NCBI GenBank assembly: GCA_947454105.1
Contig: CANGIP010000002.1
Location: forward strand, 62,001-126,000
Reading direction: 5' to 3'
Origin: Actinomycetota bacterium
GTDB lineage: Bacteria > Actinomycetota > Acidimicrobiia > Acidimicrobiales > Ilumatobacteraceae
DNA length: 64,000 bases
Under the pieces are notes generated by a model. It was not told where the DNA came from and searched no databases. It saw nothing but the letters and a program-made list of their open reading frames with translations. This document shows positions 7,838 to 16,554 of the stretch, piece after piece. Within the stretch, counting starts at the first letter, position 1; each line of letters begins with the position of its first letter. A program made the translations under genes and the position numbers.

Positions 7838-8872
7838 TTAAATACGCGGGTCAACCAAGATCTTGGTATGCACTGACGTACCACTTGCCAAATCGGCGAG
7901 TGCTCCATCAAGGCCATCAAGGCCGACTGTCAACGAGTGCAACGGTTCGGTGCGAAAACGTCCATCGGCAATCATGCCCATACACATCTCGAACTCTTCG
8001 TGGTTATACGCCAGGGCCGACGACACCGAGATCTCTTTCATCAACCAAGTCACCGGAGTAATGGGTGCATCTTGATCGGCGAGTCCGATCAAACACATGG
8101 ATCCTCCCCTGCGTGCCAAATCAACTGCTGATTGCACGGCGAACGAGCGACCGACACATTCGTACACAATGTCGGCTCCCAAACCGTGTGAGAGTTCTTT
8201 GACGAGTCGATCAGCATCGGCACCAGGGACCACAACATGATGAGCACCAAGTTCGGTTGCCAAGGCGCGACGTTGCTCATTTGGTTCAACAACAATCACG
8301 ACACCTGCACCAGCTGCCTTGACCCACTGCATTGCTCCAAGACCAATAGGACCAGCACCCTGAATCACCGCGATGTCGCCTAAACGAATGCCGCTGCGCC
8401 GTACCGCGTGGAACGCAACCGTTGTTGGTTCAACTTGCGCAGCTTGAGCATCATTTAAAAGTGGGTTGGTCTTCACTACTCGCATTGCATCAACTGCGAT
8501 ACGAGGGGCGAATCCACCATGCTTTGGAGCCATGGCATCACGACCAAGGGCCGAGAGCAACGACACCATGCAGCGATCAGCCTGACCAGCACGACATGGA
8601 GCACATTGACCACACGCCGGGGCGACGGCAACAACGACACGATCACCTTCACTCAAAGATTTGACATCTGAGCCGACTGCACTCAAGGTGCCCGACCATT
8701 CGTGGCCGCAAATCGCCGGGTTGTATGGGCTACCCGATTGGTACGCGTGAATATCGGTGCCACAGATACCACAAAAAGCAATATCAACGACGACGCCATG
8801 TGGTGCTGGGGTTGGATCCGGAAATTCAACCATCTCCACTTTGTTCAACCCAGTAATCAATGCAGCAAACAT
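7838..8872 (-). CDS. zinc-dependent alcohol dehydrogenase (MDR, threonine/sorbitol DH type)
   Basis: About 344 residues with both zinc sites intact. The catalytic ligands are in GICGTDIHAYQSG and CGHEWSG, and the structural zinc lobe has four cysteines spaced CGQCAPCRAGQADRC. The Rossmann motif GAGPIGLGAMQW and the acidic EPNEQRR that follows favour NAD. It oxidises a secondary alcohol or polyol; closest by motif are 2,3-butanediol and threonine dehydrogenases, which would suit the acetoin-type dehydrogenase genes 20 kb away, though this link is only suggestive. The start has AAAGGGG at the right distance; a 24-base longer frame lacks this. Confidence 0.87.
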   Translation of the reverse strand: MFAALITGLNKVEMVEFPDPTPAPHGVVVDIAFCGICGTDIHAYQSGSPYNPAICGHEWSGTLSAVGSDVKSLSEGDRVVVAVAPACGQCAPCRAGQADRCMVSLLSALGRDAMAPKHGGFAPRIAVDAMRVVKTNPLLNDAQAAQVEPTTVAFHAVRRSGIRLGDIAVIQGAGPIGLGAMQWVKAAGAGVVIVVEPNEQRRALATELGAHHVVVPGADADRLVKELSHGLGADIVYECVGRSFAVQSAVDLARRGGSMCLIGLADQDAPITPVTWLMKEISVSSALAYNHEEFEMCMGMIADGRFRTEPLHSLTVGLDGLDGALADLASGTSVHTKILVDPRI

Positions 8873-8961
8873 GTCGGCCCCTTTCGTCCACCTCAACTGA
8901 TGAACAGACTGAAGAATACGCCACTAGGCACCTCGACTCACGGCTCAGCCCAGTCGCCGAA

Positions 8962-8967
8962 TAAGGT
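8962..8967 (+). promoter_or_regulatory. -10 element of a probable leaderless promoter
   Basis: TAAGGT (TAnnnT type) ends exactly six bases before the ATG of the ABM-domain gene, and no Shine-Dalgarno is present. This is the spacing expected when transcription starts at the start codon. Confidence 0.5.
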
Positions 8968-8973
8968 TGCGCC

Positions 8974-9321
8974 ATGAGCCTTATTGCCATCGAAGCATCC
9001 ATCCGCCTCAACGATCCCGCTGTTCGCGACGCCGCAGTTGCTGATTCAGTGAAATACCAACAGGCCACTCGCGATGAAGAACCAGGTTGCATCGTGTATT
9101 GCTTCGCCGCCGATCCATGCGAACCCGACCACATTCAGGTGTACGAATTGTGGGCCGATGAAGACACCTTGGCGGCACACTTCGATCATCCGAACTATCA
9201 CAACATGCGTGAACTGCTCGGCAAGTACGGCCTGAAGTCAGCCGTGAGCCGCAAGCATCGCATTGATGCCACAGCACCCGTATACGGACCAGACTTCAAG
9301 GCCAGCGCCAAATTCAGCTGA
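8974..9321 (+). CDS. antibiotic-biosynthesis-monooxygenase (ABM) domain protein
   Basis: A 115-residue dimeric ferredoxin-like alpha-beta protein of the ABM/YgiN group. The pattern SVKYQQATRDEEPGCIVYCF, then VYELWADEDTLAAHFDHPNY, is characteristic. Family members are cofactor-free quinol monooxygenases or have no known activity. It is transcribed alone, divergent from the zinc dehydrogenase and convergent with an acyl-CoA ligase. The transcript appears leaderless. A role in ring oxidation of aromatic intermediates would fit the nearby Rieske genes but is not shown by the sequence. Confidence 0.85.
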   Translation: MSLIAIEASIRLNDPAVRDAAVADSVKYQQATRDEEPGCIVYCFAADPCEPDHIQVYELWADEDTLAAHFDHPNYHNMRELLGKYGLKSAVSRKHRIDATAPVYGPDFKASAKFS

Positions 9322-9356
9322 TCCATTTCATCTGACGTGCTCGTCAGCGAAACGAT

Positions 9357-10979
9357 TTATTGCTGGGCGATTTCTTTAGCCCAGCGATAATCGGCTTTAC
9401 CTGAAGGACTGCGATAGACCGCATCAACAAAAATGATGCGACGCGGCGCTTTATACGTTGCAATCTGATTCTTCACATACTCAATCAGGTCAACTTCTGA
9501 AATATCTGATTTGCGCGACGCAACCAGAGTCACGATTTCTCCAAAGCGAGTGTCGGGCAGTCCAACAGCAACGCAGTCTTCAATACTCGGATGAGCGCGT
9601 GCGGCAACTTCAACCTCTTCTGGATACACCTTCTCACCACCAGTGTTGATGCAGACAGATCCGCGACCGCGAAGATGCACCGTTCCGTCAGCATCAATTT
9701 CGGCGAAGTCACCGGGAATCGTGTACCTCACGCCATCAATCACTCGGAAGGTCTTGGCTGATTTCTCGGGATCACCAAAATATCCATCGGGCATTGAACC
9801 CGAAGCGGCCAATACTCCGGAACGACCACTACCAAATTCAATCTTCTCCCAAGTTTGGTCATCGAATAGCGAGGTATTCGGCGTGACCATAAATGCCGCA
9901 GTCGCCACTGGGTCTTGACCAGGCATCGTCATCGCGACAGCGAACGGCCCACCTTCGGAGGCTCCCACCATGTCAAGGATCGCCGCGTTCGACGCCCGCT
10001 TCATGAGCGCACGTTTCATTTCAGCCGACAAGGTGGCACCAGTCGACACGATGCGACCAAGTGACGACAGGTCGTACGTTTTGCCCTCTGCCTCAACGCG
10101 CTCAAGTTCTTCAACGATGGGTCGAGCAAAGGCGTCACCAACGATCGACAATTGATTCACTCGTTCACGCTCGACTAGCCGTAACAACTCGGCCGCCGAA
10201 AACTTACGACCTCCAAGAAGTACGACTGTTCCGCCAAGTACAAAAGTCGAGAATGCCAAGAACATCGCGGTTCCGTGCATTAAGGGCGGCGCAGTCATGT
10301 TGACCGGACTCTTACCCGAATTGGTGAGTTCACTGGCAACTCGCGAGACATCATCGATCGTCTCGGGCAACGGCAAGCCGAGCGATGCGTAACCCGTGAA
10401 TGCGAGAGCACCAAATAACCCCGAGTGACTCCACACAACACCCTTGGGCAGACCGGTTGTTCCACCCGTGTACAACAACAGTGAATCAGCACCTGAACGT
10501 TGAATCGGAGCCATCGGCTGATGCGATGCCATCGCTGCGTCGTAGTCGACAGCGCCAGGCAACAAGGGCAGGTTGTCTCCCCCATTTACTTGCAAGAACA
10601 ATGTGATTTTGGGCAAAGATGCTCGTGCTTGTTCGACAACTTCACTGAACGCACCGTGATACACCAAAGCCGTTGCGCCCGAGTCTGACAACACGTGCAC
10701 AATCTCGGGAGCCTTGTAGCGATAGTTCACATTGACGGTGCTGGCGCGAACCTTGAATGACGCATAAGCGGTTTCCAGATATTCGGGACAGTTAAACAAC
10801 AATTGCCCGACCTTGGCATCATGACCAACACCAAACTCTGTGAACAAAGAAGCGATTCGTGACGCCCGCTCATCAAGTTCACGCCAACGAATATGCGTGT
10901 CACCAATGACGACCGCAACATGATCGGGTTGTTTGGCGGCAAGCGCTTCCCACAGCGTGGCCCAACTCTCGTTCAACAT
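9357..10979 (-). CDS. acyl-CoA synthetase (AMP-binding)
   Basis: A 540-residue ANL-family ligase. The P-loop YTGGTTGLPKGV is near residue 168, the region SVCINTGGEKVYPEEVE contains the A8-like hinge, and the catalytic Lys is in SPSGKADYRW near residue 527. It is a paralogue of the ligase at 12467-14098: both share the NCPEYL..Y..F and NVNYRY segments and end with GKADY. The two ligases flank a Rieske oxygenase gene on the same strand, with an 18-base gap here, so the three form an operon. The substrate is probably an aromatic or branched acid acted on by the oxygenase. Confidence 0.9.
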   Translation of the reverse strand: MLNESWATLWEALAAKQPDHVAVVIGDTHIRWRELDERASRIASLFTEFGVGHDAKVGQLLFNCPEYLETAYASFKVRASTVNVNYRYKAPEIVHVLSDSGATALVYHGAFSEVVEQARASLPKITLFLQVNGGDNLPLLPGAVDYDAAMASHQPMAPIQRSGADSLLLYTGGTTGLPKGVVWSHSGLFGALAFTGYASLGLPLPETIDDVSRVASELTNSGKSPVNMTAPPLMHGTAMFLAFSTFVLGGTVVLLGGRKFSAAELLRLVERERVNQLSIVGDAFARPIVEELERVEAEGKTYDLSSLGRIVSTGATLSAEMKRALMKRASNAAILDMVGASEGGPFAVAMTMPGQDPVATAAFMVTPNTSLFDDQTWEKIEFGSGRSGVLAASGSMPDGYFGDPEKSAKTFRVIDGVRYTIPGDFAEIDADGTVHLRGRGSVCINTGGEKVYPEEVEVAARAHPSIEDCVAVGLPDTRFGEIVTLVASRKSDISEVDLIEYVKNQIATYKAPRRIIFVDAVYRSPSGKADYRWAKEIAQQ

Positions 10980-10997
10980 ACGAATCTGCCTTTGTAT

Positions 10998-12458
10998 TTA
11001 GCCCTGCGGCATGACGAAGGGAGTTAACTCGTCGGCGCTACGTCCTTCAGCGGCAAGACCTTCAAGAATGCAGTTATCAATGTGGCGATGAATCAAGCGC
11101 ATACGAGCTTCTTGATAGACACCAAAAGAAACACCTTTCTTGGCGCGCTTCGCGGTCATCTTGAGTCCGAGTTGAACCTTGGGCAAGTTAGCCATGTCTT
11201 GTTCAAAGACATCGGCCAACCCAGACATACCAACAGCTTCTGTCCACTTCTGCTCAAGCTGTAAACGTTGGATGGGCGCAACTGCCGGTCGATCTTTTCC
11301 TTCGGGCACTGGCATCATGCGAATGACGTCCATGAAACAAGTATCAGGTGTCGGACCTGGACGCCAGCGATACACCAACGATTGACCAGTTCCAGCCCAC
11401 GGGGCGAATGCTGGGAATAAGTGGTACAGGTGTGCATCAAGCATTTCTGAATCGGAAATTTGCGAAAGGTCTTTGCCATACAGCGGACCCATCACCGAAC
11501 GGAAAACATCAGCGACTACTGCACGAGCTGTTGAACCTTCAGGAACTTCAACAGCACCACGAGCAGCGCGAGCCGAGAACGCCAGATAAGCATCGGCGAC
11601 TTGTTGCTCGGTCAAGTTTCCTAAGTGCGGGCTCTGTAAACCGAATCCATTGACAAATCGTGTGACGAAAGGCGACTCTGACCAAATCGAATATTCGCTA
11701 TTGGCATCGCCGGCGAACTCGAGAATCTGCGGGTGCGTTGCGATCACGTGATAGCCCTCGGCAAAAGCTTCCATGACTACTTTCCAGTTCGCTGGAACCT
11801 CTTTCACAGCATGGAAAGCCTTGTAACGATTACTCATGTCAAAGTCGCGACCAAAGTGTTCGACCAACTTGCCCGCTACTTGTTCGAACGCAGTCGCGTC
11901 TGGATCAAGGTTCACGAATACGAAACCACACCATTGGGCAACTTGGGCTTGCGGCAAACACGAATCAGCTTGTTGCCATACCTGCGGAAAATCCCATTCG
12001 GCCGGCAATTCAACAAGTTCGCCATCTAGGTCCCAACGCCAACCGTGAAAGGGACAACGGAACGATGCAACGCGACCATCATCAACACGCAACTTCGTTC
12101 CTCTATGTAAACACGAGTTGTGATACGCCTTGATTGATCCGTCTTTGGTGCGAGTGACAATCAGTGATTGATCAGCAACGTCGTAAACAACATGATCACC
12201 TGGTTGCGCTAATTCGTCGACCGTGCAAGCCATCTGCCAAGTCTTGGTCCACATGAATTCGTTTTCTAAAGCTGCAAATGCATGCGAGGTATAACGCGAT
12301 TTGGGAACATCGGCGATTCCTTGCAACTCGTACGAATGATCCTTCAATGAAACTGGGACGGTGCGGGTATCGGCTTCAAGTAAATCTTGAACACTCGGAC
12401 CCGTACTGCGGGCCTTCCCCAAATTCTTCAGTTCTAGTCCTGGATCAACAGCAGTCAT
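10998..12458 (-). CDS. Rieske non-haem iron oxygenase, large (alpha) subunit
   Basis: About 486 residues. The Rieske [2Fe-2S] ligands are Cys116, His118, Cys135 and His138 (CLHRG and CPFHGW). The mononuclear iron site follows as EAFAEGYHVIATHPQ with two His residues, and a later Asp is expected as third ligand. It hydroxylates or demethylates an aromatic or cyclic substrate using electrons from a reductase that is not encoded nearby. The ATG with GAGGGG upstream is preferred; the frame also opens with TTG four codons earlier, overlapping the upstream ligase's stop. It shares the MTAVDP start and overall plan with the Rieske gene at 14925, so the two are paralogues. Confidence 0.9.
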   Translation of the reverse strand: MTAVDPGLELKNLGKARSTGPSVQDLLEADTRTVPVSLKDHSYELQGIADVPKSRYTSHAFAALENEFMWTKTWQMACTVDELAQPGDHVVYDVADQSLIVTRTKDGSIKAYHNSCLHRGTKLRVDDGRVASFRCPFHGWRWDLDGELVELPAEWDFPQVWQQADSCLPQAQVAQWCGFVFVNLDPDATAFEQVAGKLVEHFGRDFDMSNRYKAFHAVKEVPANWKVVMEAFAEGYHVIATHPQILEFAGDANSEYSIWSESPFVTRFVNGFGLQSPHLGNLTEQQVADAYLAFSARAARGAVEVPEGSTARAVVADVFRSVMGPLYGKDLSQISDSEMLDAHLYHLFPAFAPWAGTGQSLVYRWRPGPTPDTCFMDVIRMMPVPEGKDRPAVAPIQRLQLEQKWTEAVGMSGLADVFEQDMANLPKVQLGLKMTAKRAKKGVSFGVYQEARMRLIHRHIDNCILEGLAAEGRSADELTPFVMPQG

Positions 12459-12466
12459 GATTCCCC

Positions 12467-14098
12467 TCAATCAGCTTGTGCTTCAAATAATTTCTTGGCA
12501 GTTCCGTAGTCGGCCTTACCGTTTGCCGCACGTGGCACTGACTCCACGATAACGAGTTGCTTAGGAACTTTGTAACTTGACAATTTGGTCTTGGTGTATG
12601 CGATCACTTCATCGCCGCTCGGAGTCTTGGCTCCTGGATTCGCTGACGCGACTCCAACGACCCGCTGACCAAACTTTTCATCAGGAATACCAAACACCAG
12701 GCAATCGGCGATGAGGTCATGGGTTTTCACGGCCTCTTCAACTTCTTCGGGGAAGACCTTTTCGCCGGCGGTGTTAATGCAGTTTGAGCCACGACCGAGC
12801 AAAGTGATCGTTCCATCGGCCTCCACAACGGCCATATCTCCCGGGAAGCTGTATCGAACTCCATCAAACGACCTAAATGTGCGCTCCGACTTTTCGGGAT
12901 CTTTGTAATACCCGATCGGCACACCCGATCCACTCACCCCCACCATTCCTTGTTCACCCGAACCAGGAGCAACTTCTTTACCAGTTTCAAAGTTAATGAC
13001 TTTTGTATTGGGCATTGCGCCAAACTTTGCCGTGGTGTTGACGTTGTCCTTAGTGGCCATGGTTTGACCCATGCCGCCTTCACTTGATCCAAGAATGTCC
13101 ATCACGACAGTTGTCGTCATGTATTCAAAAAGTTCGGCCTTGATGTCAGCTGAGAACATCGCTCCGGTTGACATGATCATCTTGACCGACGATGTGTCAA
13201 ACGGCGTTCCGGTCTCAGCCTGAGTTTTCAAAGCTTGAACCATCGGTCGAGCAAACGCATCTCCAACAATGATCAAAGAAGCGACTGCGTGTTTTTCTAC
13301 GGCGCGAAACATTCGCGCTGCATCAAATGATTGTCCATCGAGAAGCACTACTTTGCCCGCCATCAAATGCGGCACGAGTGCACCCAACCACACGCCTGTT
13401 CCATGCATCAACGGACAACAGGGCATGCCAACTGTTTGACCCATTGCTGAGTGCATCATTTTTGCCAGACCAGTGACTTCTTCAAGACTTTTCAGCGGTG
13501 GTAAACCAGCGCCATTGGTATAGAAACCCAAGAAACCTTCGGTAAACGAACCCATGGGATACATCACGCCCTTGGGCATGCCGGTCGTACCGCCGGTGTA
13601 CAGCATGTACACGTCATCAACACCACGTTCGATACGTGGCGCGGGATCATATTCGTCCAAGACCGAATCCCACGGCAAAGCACCACGCACGCCAGCTGTC
13701 TGACTATCAAGAACCTCAATCAACAATTTCAGTTTCGGCAAACGATCTTTGATGCGCGCGATGCGGTCACCGAGACTTGAGTGAAAAACCAATGCTTCAC
13801 AGTCGGCATTGTCGAGCAAGTAGAGCAGCTCATCATCGAGATAGCGATAATTCACATTGACTGGAGTGATGCGATTTTTGAAAGCCGCATATTGAGTAAT
13901 GAGATATTCCGGACAGTTGTACATAAACATGCCAACTTTTGAATCAAGTCCAAGACCTACATCGCTAAAAGCAGATGCGAGTCGCGCTGCCCATTCGTCA
14001 TATTGCGCCCATGTCACTTCTTGATCGGCGTACGCGATGGCACAGACATCAGGAAACTCATCGGCGTGGGCCTCAAAAATATCGGCGAATGTCAACAT
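12467..14098 (-). CDS. acyl-CoA synthetase (AMP-binding)
   Basis: About 543 residues, first gene of the ligase/Rieske/ligase operon. The P-loop YTGGTTGMPKGV lies near residue 164, GEKVFPEEVEEAV marks the hinge region, and the catalytic Lys is in AANGKADYG near residue 529. GGGGGA before the internal ATG decides the start; the frame could also begin at a TTG four codons earlier. The oxygenase start lies eight bases beyond this gene's stop, a sign of coupling. Both ligases may activate different acids, or the same acid before and after oxygenation. Confidence 0.9.
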   Translation of the reverse strand: MLTFADIFEAHADEFPDVCAIAYADQEVTWAQYDEWAARLASAFSDVGLGLDSKVGMFMYNCPEYLITQYAAFKNRITPVNVNYRYLDDELLYLLDNADCEALVFHSSLGDRIARIKDRLPKLKLLIEVLDSQTAGVRGALPWDSVLDEYDPAPRIERGVDDVYMLYTGGTTGMPKGVMYPMGSFTEGFLGFYTNGAGLPPLKSLEEVTGLAKMMHSAMGQTVGMPCCPLMHGTGVWLGALVPHLMAGKVVLLDGQSFDAARMFRAVEKHAVASLIIVGDAFARPMVQALKTQAETGTPFDTSSVKMIMSTGAMFSADIKAELFEYMTTTVVMDILGSSEGGMGQTMATKDNVNTTAKFGAMPNTKVINFETGKEVAPGSGEQGMVGVSGSGVPIGYYKDPEKSERTFRSFDGVRYSFPGDMAVVEADGTITLLGRGSNCINTAGEKVFPEEVEEAVKTHDLIADCLVFGIPDEKFGQRVVGVASANPGAKTPSGDEVIAYTKTKLSSYKVPKQLVIVESVPRAANGKADYGTAKKLFEAQAD

Positions 14099-14174
14099 CT
14101 GTTCCCCCAAAGAAAATCATTCAATTATTCAGCGCATCTGAAGATCCAGTTACGGTGAAGGTGTGAAGTCACAA

Positions 14175-14180
14175 TAGGGT
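14175..14180 (+). promoter_or_regulatory. -10 element of a probable leaderless promoter
   Basis: TAGGGT ends seven bases before the ATG of the HAD hydrolase gene and there is no ribosome-binding site, consistent with a leaderless transcript. Confidence 0.4.
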
Positions 14181-14187
14181 AAACGAA

Positions 14188-14835
14188 ATGCCCATGGCGA
14201 CGCCACCGAAACCTTCGATTAATGCCGTCGTCTTTGATTTCGGCGGAGTGCTAATTACTTCCATTACGAATCAACTCAGCAAGATCGCTCAACGCCACGC
14301 CGCAGATGTCCCCACCATGCTTGCCATCATGCTCGGACCCCATGACAGCGGAGATCATCCGTGGCATCGCGCCGAACGTGGAGAAATTGCAGTTGCTGAA
14401 ATTCAAGTGGCGCTTCAACCGTGGGCAGCAGAGCACAATATTTCGTTACATGGCGATGAAATCGATGCATTGATGACCCCAGGCCAATACACCGTCATTC
14501 AACCGATGCTCGACAAGGTGGGCGAACTCAAAAGGCGAGGCTTCAAAACTGGTTTACTCACCAACACCTTTGCCGAGTTCCGCCCCACCATGGAACAAGA
14601 CTTGCGATTTGAAGATTTCACTGCGGTCGTCGAATCTTTTGCCGTCGGCGCCCGCAAACCCGAACCGGCCATCTACCAAGCAACCGCCGACTTGCTGGGC
14701 GTTTCACACCCCGAAATCCTGTATCTGGACGATTTCCCACAAAATATCGAGATGGCGCAGTCTTTTGGTTGGTCCACGATCCACGTCACCGATCCCCTTG
14801 CCGCCATACCGCAGATTGATCTGTTCCTGAATTAA
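14188..14835 (+). CDS. HAD-IA family hydrolase
   Basis: A 215-residue haloacid-dehalogenase-like hydrolase. Motif I is VVFDFGGVLIT, where the usual second Asp is Gly, as in the YihX / epoxide-hydrolase-N subfamily. Motif II is GLLTNTF, motif III is GARKPEPAIYQ, and motif IV is YLDDFPQNIEMAQSFGW. It probably dephosphorylates a small sugar or organic phosphate in the cytoplasm, although the DFGGV motif is also found in non-phosphatase relatives. It starts a plus-strand run that leads into the second Rieske gene, divergent from the ligase operon. Confidence 0.85.
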   Translation: MPMATPPKPSINAVVFDFGGVLITSITNQLSKIAQRHAADVPTMLAIMLGPHDSGDHPWHRAERGEIAVAEIQVALQPWAAEHNISLHGDEIDALMTPGQYTVIQPMLDKVGELKRRGFKTGLLTNTFAEFRPTMEQDLRFEDFTAVVESFAVGARKPEPAIYQATADLLGVSHPEILYLDDFPQNIEMAQSFGWSTIHVTDPLAAIPQIDLFLN

Positions 14836-14924
14836 CGAGCTATCTGGACAAATATTCGGGTTAATTGGTCCACCATCGCGGTTCGGTACTAGATCAAACT
14901 AATCAGACGGTCAATAATGGGTAC

Positions 14925-16313
14925 ATGACCGCAGTAGATCCTCGCCAAGCCCGCTCGCCAGGTATCACTTACCAAGAGCTTCTTGATACCGACACCCACC
15001 CGGTTCCCGATGTGCTGCGCCTCGAGGCCCCCAAATATTTGGGTGACGAAGACATTTCCATTGCTCGTTACATCACTCGTGAATGGCACGAACTTGAAAA
15101 AGAGCGACTCTGGAGTCGCGTTTGGCAGTTCGCTTGCCGCACCGACCACATCCCCGAAGCTGGCGATTACATTGTCTACGACATCACCAATCAGTCGTAC
15201 ATCGTCGTGCGTCAGCCTGATGGCTCAATCAAGGCATACCCCAACGCGTGTTTACACCGCGGTCGCAAACTCAAAGATTACGACGGTCACTGCGAAGAAA
15301 TCCGTTGCCCATTTCATGGATTCGCCTGGGCCCTCGAGGGTGAACTTGCTGACGTTCCCGCAAAGTGGGATTTCCCCCATGTTGAAGAGCGTCAAGAACA
15401 AGACTTCAGCTTGCCCGAGTGCGCAGTCGATACGTGGGCTGGATTCGTCTTCATTAATCCCGACAAAAATTGCGAACCACTCAGTGACTTCCTCGGCGGA
15501 ATCAAGGAGCAGTTTGACATTTGGAATCTTGAAGATCGATGCGTTGAAGCCCATGTCACCAAGGTCATTGGTGCTAACTGGAAAATTGCCCAAGAGGCAT
15601 TCAGCGAGGCGTACCACGTCAACGCAACCCACCCGCAAATTCTCCCGTACCTCGCTGACACCAACTCACAGGTTGATATTTGGGAGAACTATTCACGCGT
15701 GATCACTGCTGGCCTTTCAACGAGTCCATTAATTTGGTACGAGGTCAGCCAAGACGACATGATGCGCGGCATGCTCGATGTGCGCGTCGATCAAGACAGC
15801 CCCATCTCGATACCTGAAGGTGCATCTGCCCGCGCCATCGCATCAAGCTCCGCCCGCGATCGTTGGCGCCCGATGGTCGGCGATCGCGTCGACACAATGA
15901 GCGACGCAGAAATGATGGACAGCATCGATTACACAATCTTCCCGAATATGCACCCTTGGGGCGCTTTCAACCGCATCGTGTATCGCTTCCGTCCCAACGG
16001 AGACGATCATCGTTCATCAATCATGGAAGTGTTCTTCTTGTCGCCGTACAAGGGCGATAAACCCAAGCCGGTCAAGCGCCGCGACCTGACCATTGATGAG
16101 CCCTTCACCAATGCAACCGAACTCGGTATGTTGGCCAAGGTTTTCCAGCAAGACGTTTTCAATATGTGTCGCGTACAAGAAGGTCTTGAAACCACTCGCA
16201 AGCCAGGAATCACGCTCGCTAATTATCAAGAAGCCAAAGTTCGTTGGATTCACAAAAAACTCGGTGAATACATCACGAGTGAAGAAACACCCAAGAGCAA
16301 AGGTGATCACTGA
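14925..16313 (+). CDS. Rieske non-haem iron oxygenase, large (alpha) subunit
   Basis: About 462 residues. The Rieske centre is Cys109/His111 (CLHRG) and Cys128/His131 (CPFHGF), and the iron site is EAFSEAYHVNATHPQ. It resembles the Rieske protein encoded at 10998-12458 throughout, including the MTAVDP start and a similar C-terminal region, so a duplication with strand inversion is likely. The frame is open 60 bases further upstream, but the paralogue supports this ATG. The stop overlaps the next start as TGATG. No ferredoxin or reductase gene is adjacent; electrons must come from elsewhere. Confidence 0.9.
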   Translation: MTAVDPRQARSPGITYQELLDTDTHPVPDVLRLEAPKYLGDEDISIARYITREWHELEKERLWSRVWQFACRTDHIPEAGDYIVYDITNQSYIVVRQPDGSIKAYPNACLHRGRKLKDYDGHCEEIRCPFHGFAWALEGELADVPAKWDFPHVEERQEQDFSLPECAVDTWAGFVFINPDKNCEPLSDFLGGIKEQFDIWNLEDRCVEAHVTKVIGANWKIAQEAFSEAYHVNATHPQILPYLADTNSQVDIWENYSRVITAGLSTSPLIWYEVSQDDMMRGMLDVRVDQDSPISIPEGASARAIASSSARDRWRPMVGDRVDTMSDAEMMDSIDYTIFPNMHPWGAFNRIVYRFRPNGDDHRSSIMEVFFLSPYKGDKPKPVKRRDLTIDEPFTNATELGMLAKVFQQDVFNMCRVQEGLETTRKPGITLANYQEAKVRWIHKKLGEYITSEETPKSKGDH

Positions 16314-16531
16314 TGCACGGAATTATTCATCCCTTTTCAAAAGCCCTGTACGAACAAGACGGTGCTGGACATATCAAGGTTTCTCTTGATGGCAAATGGG
16401 GCCTTTTCAATATTGATGGCAGTTACATCGAAGGCGAGATCCGCGGATGCGATCCGCAGTTATGCGGCTGGGTCGGCGGACCACAAATTGCGAATCATCG
16501 CGTCGCTGCACCAGCACTTGAACGACAATAG
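16313..16531 (+). CDS. small uncharacterised protein coupled to the Rieske oxygenase
   Basis: A 72-residue protein that I do not recognise by name. It overlaps the Rieske stop codon (TGATG), which is strong evidence of translation. The centre reads HIKVSLDGKWGLFNIDG then YIEGEIRGCDPQLCGWVGGP, with two Cys and many Gly/Trp, like a small beta-rich domain. Codon use and phase match the neighbours. It could be an accessory subunit or a metal-binding helper for the oxygenase. No signal peptide or membrane segment is visible. Confidence 0.7.
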   Translation: MHGIIHPFSKALYEQDGAGHIKVSLDGKWGLFNIDGSYIEGEIRGCDPQLCGWVGGPQIANHRVAAPALERQ

Positions 16532-16554
16532 ATCACACTTCTAGCGGGGGAAAT

